DNA of 64,000 nucleotides from Malaya genurostris (Eukaryota > Arthropoda > Insecta > Diptera > Culicidae). Below the pieces are notes generated by a model. It saw only the letters and a list, made by a program, of their open reading frames with translations. It did no database searches and had not been told where the DNA came from. The position numbers and the translations under genes are program-made. Position 1 is the first letter of the stretch; the number at the start of each line of letters is the position of its first letter. Of this stretch, positions 33,921 through 44,500 are shown piece by piece. The DNA lies in assembly GCF_030247185.1 (NCBI RefSeq), contig NC_080571.1, positions 345,929,879 through 345,993,878 of the forward strand, written 5' to 3'.

Positions 33921-34130
33921 TTCGTGCGAGTGGACACGGTTCAACCAAATACAAATTTGTATTTGGTGCAACTTCTTGTTCAGAATTCGTGCGAGATAGT
34001 ACGAATTGAACAGATTTATTCTTGAATTCGTGCGAAAGGACACGAATTAAATGTATTTATGTTAGAATTCGTGCGAGAGGACACGATTCGTGTGGATTCA
34101 TGTCTGGTTTCGTGCGAGAGGACACGAATG
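33921..34130. repeat. short tandem array of dyad-symmetric units, period 41 bp
   Basis: Five copies of TTCGTGCGAGAGGACACGAA (with variation) start at 33921, 33986, 34027, 34068 and 34109; the last four are spaced exactly 41 bp. In the best copies the unit is a dyad: ATTCGTG and CACGAAT arms around an 8-base CGAGAGGA centre. Between the first two units lies the 24-bp palindrome at 33944-33967. No protein is implied. Confidence 0.8.
33944..33967. repeat. perfect 24-bp palindrome
   Basis: ACCAAATACAAA followed by its exact complement TTTGTATTTGGT. The half-site CCAAATACAAA is the same as the terminal repeat of the unclassified element at 12390-13675, so it may be a joined pair of element ends or an excision remnant. 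Confidence 0.7.
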
Positions 34131-34484
34131 GAAATGGACACGACAATAGTTACGACGCATGTAGCGATTCGACGCTTGTTGTTTTGTTTCAAATGATAAT
34201 TGCTGACTGCAACTGACGGTGAACCGATTTCATCGAGGGGTCCTATCTGAATATAAAATATCATAGACTGTACCATCTTGAGTTTATTTTTGGTTCTAGC
34301 CTCCTTTCGATACAAAAATTAGAGTGTTGTATGCAAGACACGACCGATCACGATTACATTAAAAATGAAATAATTCTTAGGTACCCATAATAAATATAAA
34401 AATAAATGCACTAAAAGTCACAAATTACAAACTTGCTCTACTTTTAGTGTTTACATTTTTGGCGAATGGTCTAAATGACAATTA

Positions 34485-36579
34485 TGTCGTTTTCGCTTGA
34501 AAACTCAGTTTCGAAACCGGGTTAGTTTTCTCAAGCAAACACTTTTTCTGGCAGCGTTGTAATCATCTTCTGTTTCGTTGGTATTGGTGAACTGTCAAAA
34601 CTGTTTCTGTTTTTTTTTTTTCGCAAAACGTTGAAAAACTATTCCAACCTCTCCATTCTTTAAAAGTTAGTTCTGTGTTTCTAAATAAATTTTAAAATGA
34701 ATAGAAAAAGGAGCGACATGATAACAAACGTGATTACAACTTTATTTTCAAGTTTCTGAGAGTAGCTCCAGTAGCTCGGAAGAGGAGTCTTCAGACGAAT
34801 TCAAGGAATTATGTCTCGTTTATGCAAAAACCGATTTAGGACGGAAGAAAATTCGGCTATCGAATTTTTACGAGCAAGTCGTTGAAAAATATTGTGAAGA
34901 AGCTGTAAGTACCAGCCTATTCATATGCAAAAATAGTAGAATTTGAATTGGCAGGATTTCTTTATTTAATAATAAAGCATTCTACTATTAGCAGACTTAC
35001 TATACAACAGTTTTTATTGAAATATATGTGAGCTCTTTCTTTTAATAGTTTTGTCAAAACTTTCGTATAAGCAAATCTACAGCCAATATGATCGTTGAAA
35101 AATATGAAAATTCCACTTTTTTCAAGACAAAATCTATGGGTGGAATAAAAGAAATTCCTGCTAAAATACAAATGCTTTCCTTTTTGTGGTAAGTTTGAAA
35201 AAAATTAATGCATATATCAAACAATAACTAGAAATCATTCCCAAAATTAGGTTTTCTGCAAATATGGATTCATACGGCGAAGTTTGTAACCTGTTCGGGC
35301 AATCGGAGTCGAGTTTTCATAAACATTTAAATTTGATTCTTGATTTTTTCGTTGATGAAGCCAAAAAGCTCATACATTTTCCTGAAACACGTCAAGAGAA
35401 AGAAAAACTCGCCAGAAGCTTTCAACAGGAATTGTACCAAAAGTCGTATCATTAACAGCGTAAACACATAATTTTATGGACAATTTGACCTAGAATCATC
35501 GGAATGCAGTCTCCATAACTTCGTTTGATCTAAAAATAATCTTCCGTTTAATAAAACTAAACATTTCTTTCCAGATATCTGGATTTATAAACGTGTTGGG
35601 TTGTATTGATGGATGTTACATCTATATTCGACAACCAGCTAACAAGATTAGGTCTACATACGTAAACCGCCATGATTTATTATCTATAACGCTTCAAGGC
35701 ATTTGCGATTCAAACAAACGCTTCATGGATGTTTGCATAGGAGCACCAAGCAAAGTTCACGATGCCAGAATATTCTCTATATCACCCATTAGTAAAGAAT
35801 TACCAGTACTGTGTGAAGGCAAGTTTCATCTTCTGGGGGACGCAGCATACCCTTTACGAGAATATCTGCTCACACCCTACAAAGATTACGGAACCTCGTC
35901 TCCAAGGCGTAGGAGATACAATATCAAGCATAGCCAAGCACGAGTCAAAATAGAGAATGCATTTGGTTTGCTTAAGCAACGATTTAGACAGCTAGTCAGA
36001 CTTAACTTTTTTGATACTGAACGAGCAAGCAAGTTTGTGCTGGCATGCTGTGTACTGCATAATATATGCATCGATATGGACGATTCATTACCGGAACGGA
36101 TAGCCATAGATATGAATGAGAACCTCCCAGTAGTACGCCAATACGATGACGAAAACTCCCAAAGATCAACTGCGTTGAAGTTGTTGAGAGAGGCGAAGAG
36201 AAGCGAAATTGTGAACATAATAACATGAATTTATATTAATAAATCGTCATTCTAGAGCCTACTCTTTCTGTTTTATTAAGATGCATTGTTTTTTTTATAC
36301 TCTATATAATAATCATGATTCGATTTCGCTTGATACCAAAATTTTTTTGATACCAAACCTAACCCAGTTTTCACCCTAACTGCTGTCAAACCGTTTATTT
36401 GAAGCTAGTTTCGAACCTAGTTTTAACGTTGTTGAACTGAAAATCGATTGTTTCGAACCTGGTTTTTATATCAGGTTTGCTCAAACTCCCGTTGCTAAGT
36501 GCGAATTCAACAAAGTGAAAAGTGTTTGTTTGATGAAACTACCCTGGGCCAGTTTCAGTTTTCTCAAGCGAAAACGACA
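34485..36579 (+). mobile_element. PIF/Harbinger transposon, TSD TTA
   Basis: 2095-bp element with both ends. Left terminus TGTCGTTTTCGCTTGAAAAC (34485); right end is the near-complement GTTTTCTCAAGCGAAAACGACA (ending 36579; read here as two parts). TTA flanks it at 34482-34484 and 36580-36582, the 3-bp target of PIF/Harbinger. Subterminal GTTTCGAA(A)CC(G/T)GGTT motifs recur near both ends (about 34508-34530 and 36395-36475), likely binding sites. The transposase lies between. The same terminal TGTCGTTTTCG and TTA target are found in the MITEs at 60733-62518 and 62540-62795. Confidence 0.92.
34697..36228 (+). CDS. Harbinger transposase (HARBI1-like), split by introns
   Basis: DDE transposase of the DDE_Tnp_4/HARBI1 type. 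The last exon (from about 35575; frame 35593-36228) has LGCIDGCYIYIRQP (first D), APSKVHDARIF, LLGDAAYPLREYL (second D), and QARVKIENAFGLLKQRFRQL with the catalytic E, ending at 36228. Upstream exons are read from conserved frames and splice signals: about 34740-34904 (ends at GTAAGT 34905), 35049-35188 (after a TTTTAATAG acceptor; encodes ISKSTANMIVEKYENSTFF, ends at GTAAGT 35189), and 35251 to about 35435 (FSANMDSYGEVCNLFGQSES). The join 35188/35251 keeps the frame. The last intron's donor is uncertain, and the 5' part from ATG 34697 meets a stop near 34757 unless there is a one-base error or different start. The core shows no stop. Confidence 0.82.
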
Positions 36580-36983
36580 TTAGTCTGGATCCCTTCTATA
36601 AGTTTCTTGGAAGCTATATTAGACCAAAATATTATGCCTCATACGACTAAATCAATTTCTAACTATTCAATTAGGTTACACGATTATTGTTTGATTTAAT
36701 AATAGGGTCTGAGGGATTATGCTGAGAGATAGTTCTTTGTATTTAGCCAAATTTACTGAAAAATAATTATCTATAATTATCATCATAACACAACTTTATA
36801 CTGAATTTATTTGCGCGCCACCGTGTTGTTCGTATGTAAATGGAGTTTTCAGTATGCAAACTACCCGTTGACAAATTGAAACATTTTTAAACTTTTTCGA
36901 ATCAAGTTAAACGAGGAAAATTCATCAATGAATCACAGAGATACAAGCGCTTCAAATTAGGTTCGAAAAATCTATCGCCGATA
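36580..36983. other. AT-rich spacer
   Basis: No features recognised. Confidence 0.4.
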
Positions 36984-37434
36984 CACAGATAACAGATATA
37001 CAGGCTCGAACAAAATTTTTAAAAATCCTGTGTAAATTTCAAATTTGCTATACGTTGGAAGCACTATTGCCAACTGCTCGACTGTTCGCCGCGATCTTTC
37101 AAAACGTTCCACTACGTTCCGGAACGATAACAAAATCCTCCTGCCTGTTGTAGAAATATTCCAACTACAACAATTCTAACACTTATCACACGATTTCCCT
37201 AAGTGTTAAAGACAATTTTATTTCCATGTCGATCGGAATAAAAACAAAAATAAACTTGTCATTTTAACCAACAGCAAAACAAAAATCTAGCGAGAAGTGA
37301 ATGTTGCACCCAAAGTTTTGTCTCAAGTGAAAGCGGCACCCAAATAGTGGTGGCACCTCTGCAAGTGTTCACCAAGCTGATTGAGCAAATTTTACACACA
37401 GTTCATGTGTGAGCCTGTATATCTGTTATCTGTG
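36984..37434. mobile_element. 451-bp MITE with 24-bp terminal repeats
   Basis: Termini CACAGATAACAGATATACAG (36984) and its complement CTGTATATCTGTTATCTGTG (37434), both followed inward by a matching GCTC/GAGC. The right end abuts an ITmD37E fragment exactly at the D of its WLDLASCHY motif, while the left flank is unrelated, so no target duplication can be shown. Non-coding. Confidence 0.75.
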
Positions 37435-37848
37435 ATCTTGCTTCTTGCCACTACTCGAAATCAACGGTAGAATGGTATACTACCAAAAATGTCACTTTCG
37501 TCCCAAAAGATATGAATCCACCAAATTGCCCACAACTTCGACCAATTGAGGAATTTTGGGCATTAACGAAGGCACATCTTAAGAAACATGTCTCGACAGC
37601 CGAAAACTTTCAACAGTTCGAAAAAGATTGGAAAAAAGTGTCAAAACTTGTCACCAAGAAGTCTGTACGGAATTTAATGAGGAACGTTCGCAAGAAGGTG
37701 CGCCAGCTAGTCTATAATGGCTAAGTAGCAAATGTTGAGAATAATATTCTGATGTTGTAGTCTAATATTATCAGTATATCGAATATCTAACACTTGTGAA
37801 TTATTTACAGCGAAATCGAAGTGCGTCCATACTTTCTGGGACAGTCTT
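37435..37848 (+). pseudogene. ITmD37E transposase 3' end with right terminus
   Basis: Encodes LASCHYSKSTVEWYTTKNVT, KDMNPPNCPQLRPIEEFWAL (catalytic E) and the complete C-terminus ending RQLVYNG at 37722. The element ends with CATACTTTCTGGGACAGTCTT (37848) followed by TA. Everything upstream of the second catalytic D is gone. Closely related to the copy at 14383-16274. Confidence 0.85.
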
Positions 37849-37988
37849 TATTTATAGATTCCCTTTTGTGCTATAGTTCATACTGCGCGAATCGGACGAG
37901 AGTTTGACATCATTTACTGAGACTGTCATTGGCTCGTAAAAACATAGGTCAATTCAATCCAATGTTTTAATGGTATGCAATTGAAATA

Positions 37989-40255
37989 CTTTTTTTTAAT
38001 AACTATTTATTGGAATATGAGTTAAAATTAAATAATTAAGATTTAAATTGGGTGTTCAGCCACAAGTGGTGACTTTTCAGCCCTATTATATATATGATTT
38101 GGTTATTACCATGAGGACATCATTTGCTTCCGCAATTCTGAGATTTTTGGGTAGGGAAAAATGTAAACCTAACCTAACCTACCACAAACTTTGTATTGTG
38201 TAATGGGGAAAAGGAACTTTTATAGTAACTTACTAACTAATACAGAGAGCAAATCGATTCAATTGAAGATTGCATCGATTTTTGTCGGAATTTGCTTATA
38301 ATATTATGTGACATTACATCTAATGGTTCTATATTTGTGAGTCTGTGTAACTCATTTGTACTAAACCAGGGAGGATGCTTCAAAATCATTTTCAGAATTT
38401 TATTCGGGTAGCAATTCAGATTTACAATTCTGATAGCTAACCTGAAGAGTACGACCAATTAAATAATTTTAAATCATTTTGATCAAATAAATAGGAAACT
38501 GGAAATCAGACATTTTTGCCATTAAACCTTTGTGCCAAACACTGTCGAATGCTTTTTCTATGTCTAGAAGAGCAACTCCAGTGGATAACCCAGAAGATTT
38601 ATTTGATTTTATCATGTTCGTTACTCTGACAAGTTGATGAGTAGTTAAATGTTCATGACGAAGTCCAAACTGCTCTGGCAAAAAAATGGAATTCTCATTT
38701 ATATGAGACATCATTCTCAACAAGATAATTTTTTCAAAAAGTTTACTGATAGAAGAAAGTAAGCTAATTGGTCGATAACTTGATGTTTCTGCTGGGTTTT
38801 TATCAGGTTTGAGTTTACTTTAGCGTTTTTCCATCTTTTTGGGAAGTAAGCTAATGAAAAACACTTGTTGAAAATCTCAAGGCAACATCGGAAAGATTTT
38901 TAATAAGAATATTAGAAATTCCATCATTTCCAGGAGTCTTCATGTTTTTAAGTTTCCTAATAATTGACTTAATTTCATCAAAATTCGTCTCAATAATGTC
39001 ATCTTGTGATAACACTTGAGTTGAAATATGATCATATTTCAGTGAGACTTCATTTTCAATTGGACTCACAACGTTCAAATTAAAATTGTGTACACTCTCG
39101 AACTGCTGAGCAAGTTTTTGAGCTTTTTCGCCATTTGTAAGAAGTATTTGATTTCCTTCCTTGAGAGCAGGAATCGGTTTCTGAGGTTTCTTAAGAACCT
39201 TAGAAAGTTTCCAGAACGGTTTAGAATAAGGTTTAATTCGTTCAACTTCTTTAGCGAAATTTTCATTTCGCAAAAGAGTAAATCTATGTTTAATTTCTTT
39301 TTGTAAATCCTTAACTATGTTTTTCATAGCAGGATCACGAGAACGTTGATATTGTCGTCGACGAACATTCTTCAACCGAATGAGCTGTTGAAGATTGTCA
39401 TCGACGATAGGAGAATTTAATTTAGTTTGAGCTTTGGGAACTGAAAGATTTCTAGTTTCGATAATGTAATTATTCAAATTATCAATTGCTGTGTCGATGT
39501 CCGCAGAATTTTCTAAAATAGTTTCATGATCCACATGATTTTCAATGTGAGATCTGTAATCCAATTAGCTCTATGATAGTTGAATATAGAACTAATTGGA
39601 TTACTTTTAGCTTCGTTGAATGTTACAGGAAGATGAGTCAAAGTCAGCATGTGTAATCGTTTCACTACAAATGTGACTTTGATCCGTTAGAACCAGATCA
39701 ATTGTAGATGGGTTTTTCACGGAAAAGAAACAAGTAGAATTACTGGGATGAAGAACTGTGAAGTAACCAGCTGAGAGTTGATTATGAAGTATTTTACCAT
39801 TACTGTTATTTTGCCTACAATTCCACTGGACATGCTCAGCATTTAAGTCCCCTATTACGAAAAATTTCGGTCGATATCTTGTGAGTTTTTGCAAATCACC
39901 TTTAAAGAAATTTAATTGTTCGCCGGTGCATTGGAATGGCAAATATGTTCCAGCGATGAAATAAATTCCATGAATGGTTTCAACTTCGATTCCCAAGCTT
40001 TCAATAACTTTAGTATTGAAAGAAGGTAAAATTCGATGTTTAATTTGCCTTTGGACAAAAATGGCAACTCCACCACCCATTCCAGTAAATCTGTCAAATT
40101 GATGAACCACATAATGTGGATTACTTTTCAATTTGACATCTGGTTTCAGAAATGTTTCTGTCACAATGGCAATATGAATTTTGTGAACTTTGAGAAAATT
40201 ATAAAATTCATCTTCACTCGATTTTAAAGATCAAGCATTCCAATTTAAAATATTC
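37989..40255 (-). mobile_element. jockey-clade (Juan-like) LINE, internally deleted
   Basis: Minus-strand LINE. The 5' part near 40255 encodes the endonuclease start (ILNWNA, stop, SLKSSEDEF). The reverse-transcriptase region follows. The conserved C-terminal segment (ILKHPPWFSTNELHRLTNIE and FRQKSMQSSIESICSLY) ends at about 38237. The 3' untranslated region reaches the A-run (T-run on the plus strand) at 37991-37998. About half of the RT and the thumb are deleted at 38463-38470. The mosquito Juan elements have this C-terminal end as I remember it. Confidence 0.78.
38237..40240 (-). pseudogene. jockey-like endonuclease/reverse transcriptase relic
   Basis: Endonuclease block 39607-40164: VTETFLKPDVKLKSN, GMGGGVAIFVQRQIKHR, FVIGDLNAEHVQWNC and STIDLVLTDQSHI, then a frame break where the SDH motif should follow (about 39600). 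Linker and N-terminal RT block 38851-39564: KPFWKLSKVLKKPQKPIPAL and IIRKLKNMKTPGNDGISNIL. RT palm block 38469-38723: PEQFGLRHEHLTTHQLVRVT and VALLDIEKAFDSVWHKGLM. The FADD catalytic box is absent because of the deletion at 38463-38470. The C-terminal block is at 38237-38458. Several frame breaks; not functional. Confidence 0.8.
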
Positions 40256-41076
40256 AAATAATTAATTAACAACATTTCACTGTTAAATTTTGAATTCACT
40301 TTTATGAAATGCAAAAATACATACGCCCTTTTTAAAAATCAGTCGTGAGTCGGTTCAAAACTTATGGTTTGCTATACTGAAGCCATGTGCAAAGTTTCAT
40401 CCAAATCGGAGAAGGTCGAGTCTGATGATCTGCTAAGCATTTCTGAAATTGCTCTATGCTATTTTTAGTCAACTTAATTTCTGGAGGTCCTCTTTATGAC
40501 ATATTAGAAAACTGAATTCATTCTGTTAACATTTGTAGTAAAGTATGTCAATGCCGTTGTTCTCGATTTTTAGGGAAATTGAAAAGTCAAAGACTTCAGA
40601 AGAGAGGTGAGGCTATTTGCTACGAATGGGGACTGGCGGGATTCAAAAGTGCCCAATTTCTGTTGGTCTACATGGTTTAGAAACAATCTCCAACTGAAAA
40701 AAAATTGGACCGCTCAACGGGATGTTTGGAATATGAACGTTGAACTTTATGTAATTCATTCGGAACCTACTAAAACAGAATTTTTCAAGATCATTTTCAT
40801 GGAGTAGTAAACTCGAGTGGTCTCTAGGAACAACTAGCTTCTAAAAAATTTCTCGACTGTCTCTGATTCAATTTTTGTGCATAATTTCCAAATAAAAATG
40901 TGAAAGGAACAAATAAACATGTAAAATACATATTTATTACTTGTTATGTTAAGGTAATAACATAATTGAACCAAATTTGATTTTTATTTCCTTTTTTCCA
41001 TTTTGTGCCTTATAATCACCATATTTTTCTGTTTTTAAGTACATATTTTTCTGTTTTCGTTAGTTCTAACCTTTTC
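40256..41076. other. AT-rich spacer
   Basis: No terminal repeats or coding motifs recognised. The frame at 40607-40807 has no known domain. Confidence 0.35.
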
Positions 41077-41079
41077 GAG

Positions 41080-41223
41080 TCTTATCTGAATAACGACGTA
41101 TTGGTTTTTCGATCGAATATGGTTCGGTCGAACCCTAGCTACCTTTGATTTTGCTAGCGTTTTTAGGAATACGAATGAAATACGATCAAAAAATCGATAC
41201 GTCGTTATTCAGAACAAGGGCGT
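41080..41223. mobile_element. short MITE, related to 47528-47650
   Basis: About 140 bp with inverted ends CTGAATAACGACGTATTGG and CGATACGTCGTTATTCAG, the right one extended by AACAAGGGCG. The interior holds ATTTTGCTAGCGTTTTTAGG. The same sequence in the opposite orientation is at 47528-47650. Target duplication unclear. Confidence 0.65.
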
Positions 41224-41800
41224 ATGTCGTGAAATATGAGGGTATGATCATGCTGACTGTTTATTTATAATGCGTCCTCTGTGATTGAAACATTTTCGAA
41301 ATCATTTTATCAATTAGCATTTATAACTAATATCTATGCAGTTTATATTGATACTCCATAATATTCAAAACCACACATTCCTTGTATTTGTCTTTCAGCT
41401 ATTAGTATTTTGAAGATCTTCTTCGAAATTATTTTCTCGCATTCAACAGTTTGCACACAATTTCCAAACCACCGTGCTTTTGTCCAGTGCCCAATCAAAA
41501 CCTTCGTTAGAATACCATCCAAACCAACTAGACGGATTAAAGTTGTAGCCATACTAATCCCTTTCAAAATCTTCTGGCTGCGAAGTCTGTTGAGACAGAA
41601 AAGCCAAATTCCACAAAAGGAATGTAATGCCAAGACTTTGCTCTGCTTGTCACGGAACTGTAACTGTAGAAGTTAATATTTTATTCCATGATTGATATAT
41701 TAGTATTTGATATATCAATCAAATTGTTTGGAAAAACGGTTCCCGTTTCCGGAAAAAGCATTTACGCTTTTTACGCACTCGCTGCTCGGTAATGTTTTAT
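41224..41800. other. spacer, nothing recognised
   Basis: AT-rich. The overlapping frames at 41343-41676 show no known motif. Confidence 0.35.
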
Positions 41801-41966
41801 TTGTTCATATTATAGAGGTTCCTTAGAAACCTGTACGTAGAAACCAGAACAGTGTTGCTCGGAAAGATTATTTTTATCATGAGCAAGGGGTCTTTCGATA
41901 TTCGATAACTGATGGTAATTCATTAACAGACAGTTTTAATACTGACTTTTCTTCGGAGTGTCTGGT

Positions 41967-43531
41967 CGACGACACGACCAGACACTCCGAACAAAAAACT
42001 TAATGAAAAGTGATTCTTCTCCAGTTACCACAATGTTGAAAGACCCCTTGTTAATGACAGAATAAATATTTCCTGCAATACTTTTCTGGTTGCTACAAAC
42101 TCGTTACCAAGGAACCCTTTTCTAACACAAATAAACAAAAACAAACCGCTTTGCATTTCGTGCCAATATCGAAAAATAGGTAAGTAAAAACCTTCGTTGA
42201 ATTGTAAATTATTTTAAGAATTGTAAATTATTTTGTTCATCAGTGCTCACTTATTACATAGGATTCGATCATCTGCCATACAACAAATCACACATAGTTC
42301 AGGCGCAACCATAGCAGGACATTAGTACACGTTGCATAAGATGTACCCAGCTATAAAATCTGTTATCTGACCGTTCTATCGTGCCCATAAAAACGCTGAA
42401 ATTAAGCTTAAAACTGGCAAACGTAGGCACTCCAGTTCCTACATGAAGTAGTGCTCCTGTATTCGTTTGGTAGAATGCTAGACGCTCCCCTTCATCTGAT
42501 TGTATACGATTGTTACCCGTCACGGAATGAGCACTACGAATGGTACATGCATGTCAAAAGCTACGAAAGAGATCGACGTGACTATCAGTATCGTGAAAAT
42601 ATGTTTTTAGGATGACTTTAGAGGTTGAAGTTTTTTTTTAATTTTACGGTAGTGACAAATTGTATTAATTGAGTGTAACATCGCTGTTGAATGAATATCT
42701 AGCGACAGAAATATATTTCTTCAAATAACATTGTAGAAAAATCGATTTCAAACAACTAAAAACAAATGCTTTCTTAAAACTGTTTCCGAAACATACGCGA
42801 TCGACTTTACGCCCTTAATCATTGTGTGAAAACTGCTCCATTTGCTTCTTTACAGTTACTTTAACCAAATGTTTCGAAAACGCCTTTTTAGCATATAAAT
42901 TTTTTCGGTGTACTAGATTGGAGCTACGGTTTATATCGAAGTACCTACAATTAGAGTGACTATAATCAGAGTGGCGACAGCTGTTCGTTTGGAATGACAG
43001 CTCCCAGTTCCAAACGAGCAAACGACCTGTCAATTCAATGTAAAACTAATGGAATGTTTTGAATTGTTGCCATACTTACGGATGAGATGTCGTCACTCTG
43101 GTTATAGGCACTCTACCTACAATGGAAGGGAAGATAGAAGGGTCTCAGCAATATTATGATTCAAAGCGCAAATGCCATTTTTTCCTTCATGTTGAACATT
43201 ATTTATGCAATTTCGGGGTTTACTGGGTGATTTAAGGAGTCTTCTGGTTCATAAAACAACGGTCCTTCCGACATTTGTATTGACCAACCGACCATCGTTC
43301 TTCTGATTCACACAAATCACATTTGATTTCATTACAGACAATTTATATCTTATAGATAGATAACAAACGTAACCAAGGTTATGGTAACTGTTATTCAAAA
43401 TCAACAGATTTCGGCCTTTGTTGCCAGTTTCAATAGATTTCCAGGCAATTTCGTTTTGACGTTACCAGTTACTGAGGGGTAGTTAAATTTGCGATACAGT
43501 TTTTATAGGCGAGTGGCAAGTCGTGTCGTCG
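41967..43531 (+). mobile_element. inner 7-bp-TSD element, TSD GTCTGGT
   Basis: 1565-bp copy with A end CGACGACACGACCAGACACT (41967) and B end AGTGGCAAGTCGTGTCGTCG (43531). GTCTGGT is perfectly duplicated at 41960-41966 and 43532-43538, and it lies inside the terminal repeat of the outer copy, so a member of the family inserted into the tip of a relative. The two facing A ends create a palindrome centred near 41970. The interior holds a hAT-type MITE (42952-43115), and no transposase is recognised. A minus-strand frame at 42299-42523 may be a captured exon but is unidentified. Confidence 0.85.
42952..43115. mobile_element. 164-bp MITE, 8-bp TSD CCTACAAT
   Basis: Terminal repeats TAGAGTGACTATAATCAGAG and the near-complement CTCTGGTTATAGGCACTCTA, flanked by perfect CCTACAAT at 42944-42951 and 43116-43123. 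An 8-bp duplication and TAG-starting termini suggest hAT. It is nested in the B half of the 41967-43531 element and is therefore younger. Confidence 0.87.
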
Positions 43532-43548
43532 GTCTGGTCGTGTCGTCG

Positions 43549-44500
43549 ATCTAATGATTCTTGGCTCAAGTCGCGTTATTGCTATCAATTTTTTATTTTT
43601 TTATTCACTCGATAATGTAATTTTCAAATCTCACAATTTCACATGTTCTTCAATAAAAATTTGTGTGTTTTGCGAGACGATCAATAAGGTTTAGATTGCG
43701 GGTTATTTACAACTAAATTTATCTACACCAAAAATTAATCTTGGTAGAAATGAATGCAAAAAGAACTCACTATTATTGAATCTATTTGCTAAAAAAAATA
43801 TAATTCATATTATTTTCGAAGAAACGTACAAAGTTTTAGGAAAACGAGAGAGCGGAACTGTCAAGTGGTTCTTTGAAATGACCGGGTTTTGCCCATCTCT
43901 ACTGATTTGCTTCTCCCAAGCATTTTCACTCATTCGGTCCATCACAAAGTGAAATCTCTGATTGAATTGAATCATTGATGAGCAAATTCTCTTTGTCCAC
44001 CCACTCAGTTTTGAATTTGAACGCCATGGTAATAAATTCAACTCGGAATTGAGTACCCAAATTTTAACTAGTTGATGTACGCAGAATAGACGGCTGACGT
44101 TGCGGAAAGTTGACGTTTACCATTTTGCGCAACTGGGCAGCGGTGAAAAAGCATGACACGAAATGAGACGGGTCTGAAACACATGTGGAAATTGCTCGTG
44201 ATGTGTGGATCGTAGTAGGCCTCGCTACTGATGAAGTAAAATTTTCTAGAAGTAATATATTTTCGTTGTTTACATTTTCTTTCCATTACTGCGGCACCGT
44301 TTCGACAAATTTGTTCTGTTTTCTATGCTCTTTCGTAACTTTTTTTTTAGAATTAGAGTAAATTGAACAGCTCGCGCAAGATTGTGTAATTAGGTAGTGA
44401 ATAATAAGATGAAATAACAAATTGGGAGGATATCAAACAATTGAATCTAGTGATGTGATTGTTTAGCTAATATTTTGTCCGGTAGTAAAAAAGTACAACT
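43549..44500. other. AT-rich spacer
   Basis: Nothing recognised; frames 43805-44041 and 44068-44286 lack known motifs. Confidence 0.35.

Larger units (their letters stand above)
41800..43548 (-). mobile_element. outer 7-bp-TSD element (A arm and tip), interrupted
   Basis: 41800-41966 is an A arm in reverse orientation (GTTCCTTAGAAACC, CAGTGTTGCTCGGAAAGATT, ATCATGAGCAAGGGGTC, CTTCGGAGTGTCTGGT). The remaining tip CGTGTCGTCG is found at 43539-43548, beyond the inner element. The other (B) end was not found on the left, so this copy is truncated. Confidence 0.75.

Noticed and set aside
33921..34130. CRISPR-like regular array
   Set aside because: The units and spacers together form a 41-bp tandem repeat, the genome is eukaryotic, and the intervening segments are not unique spacers.
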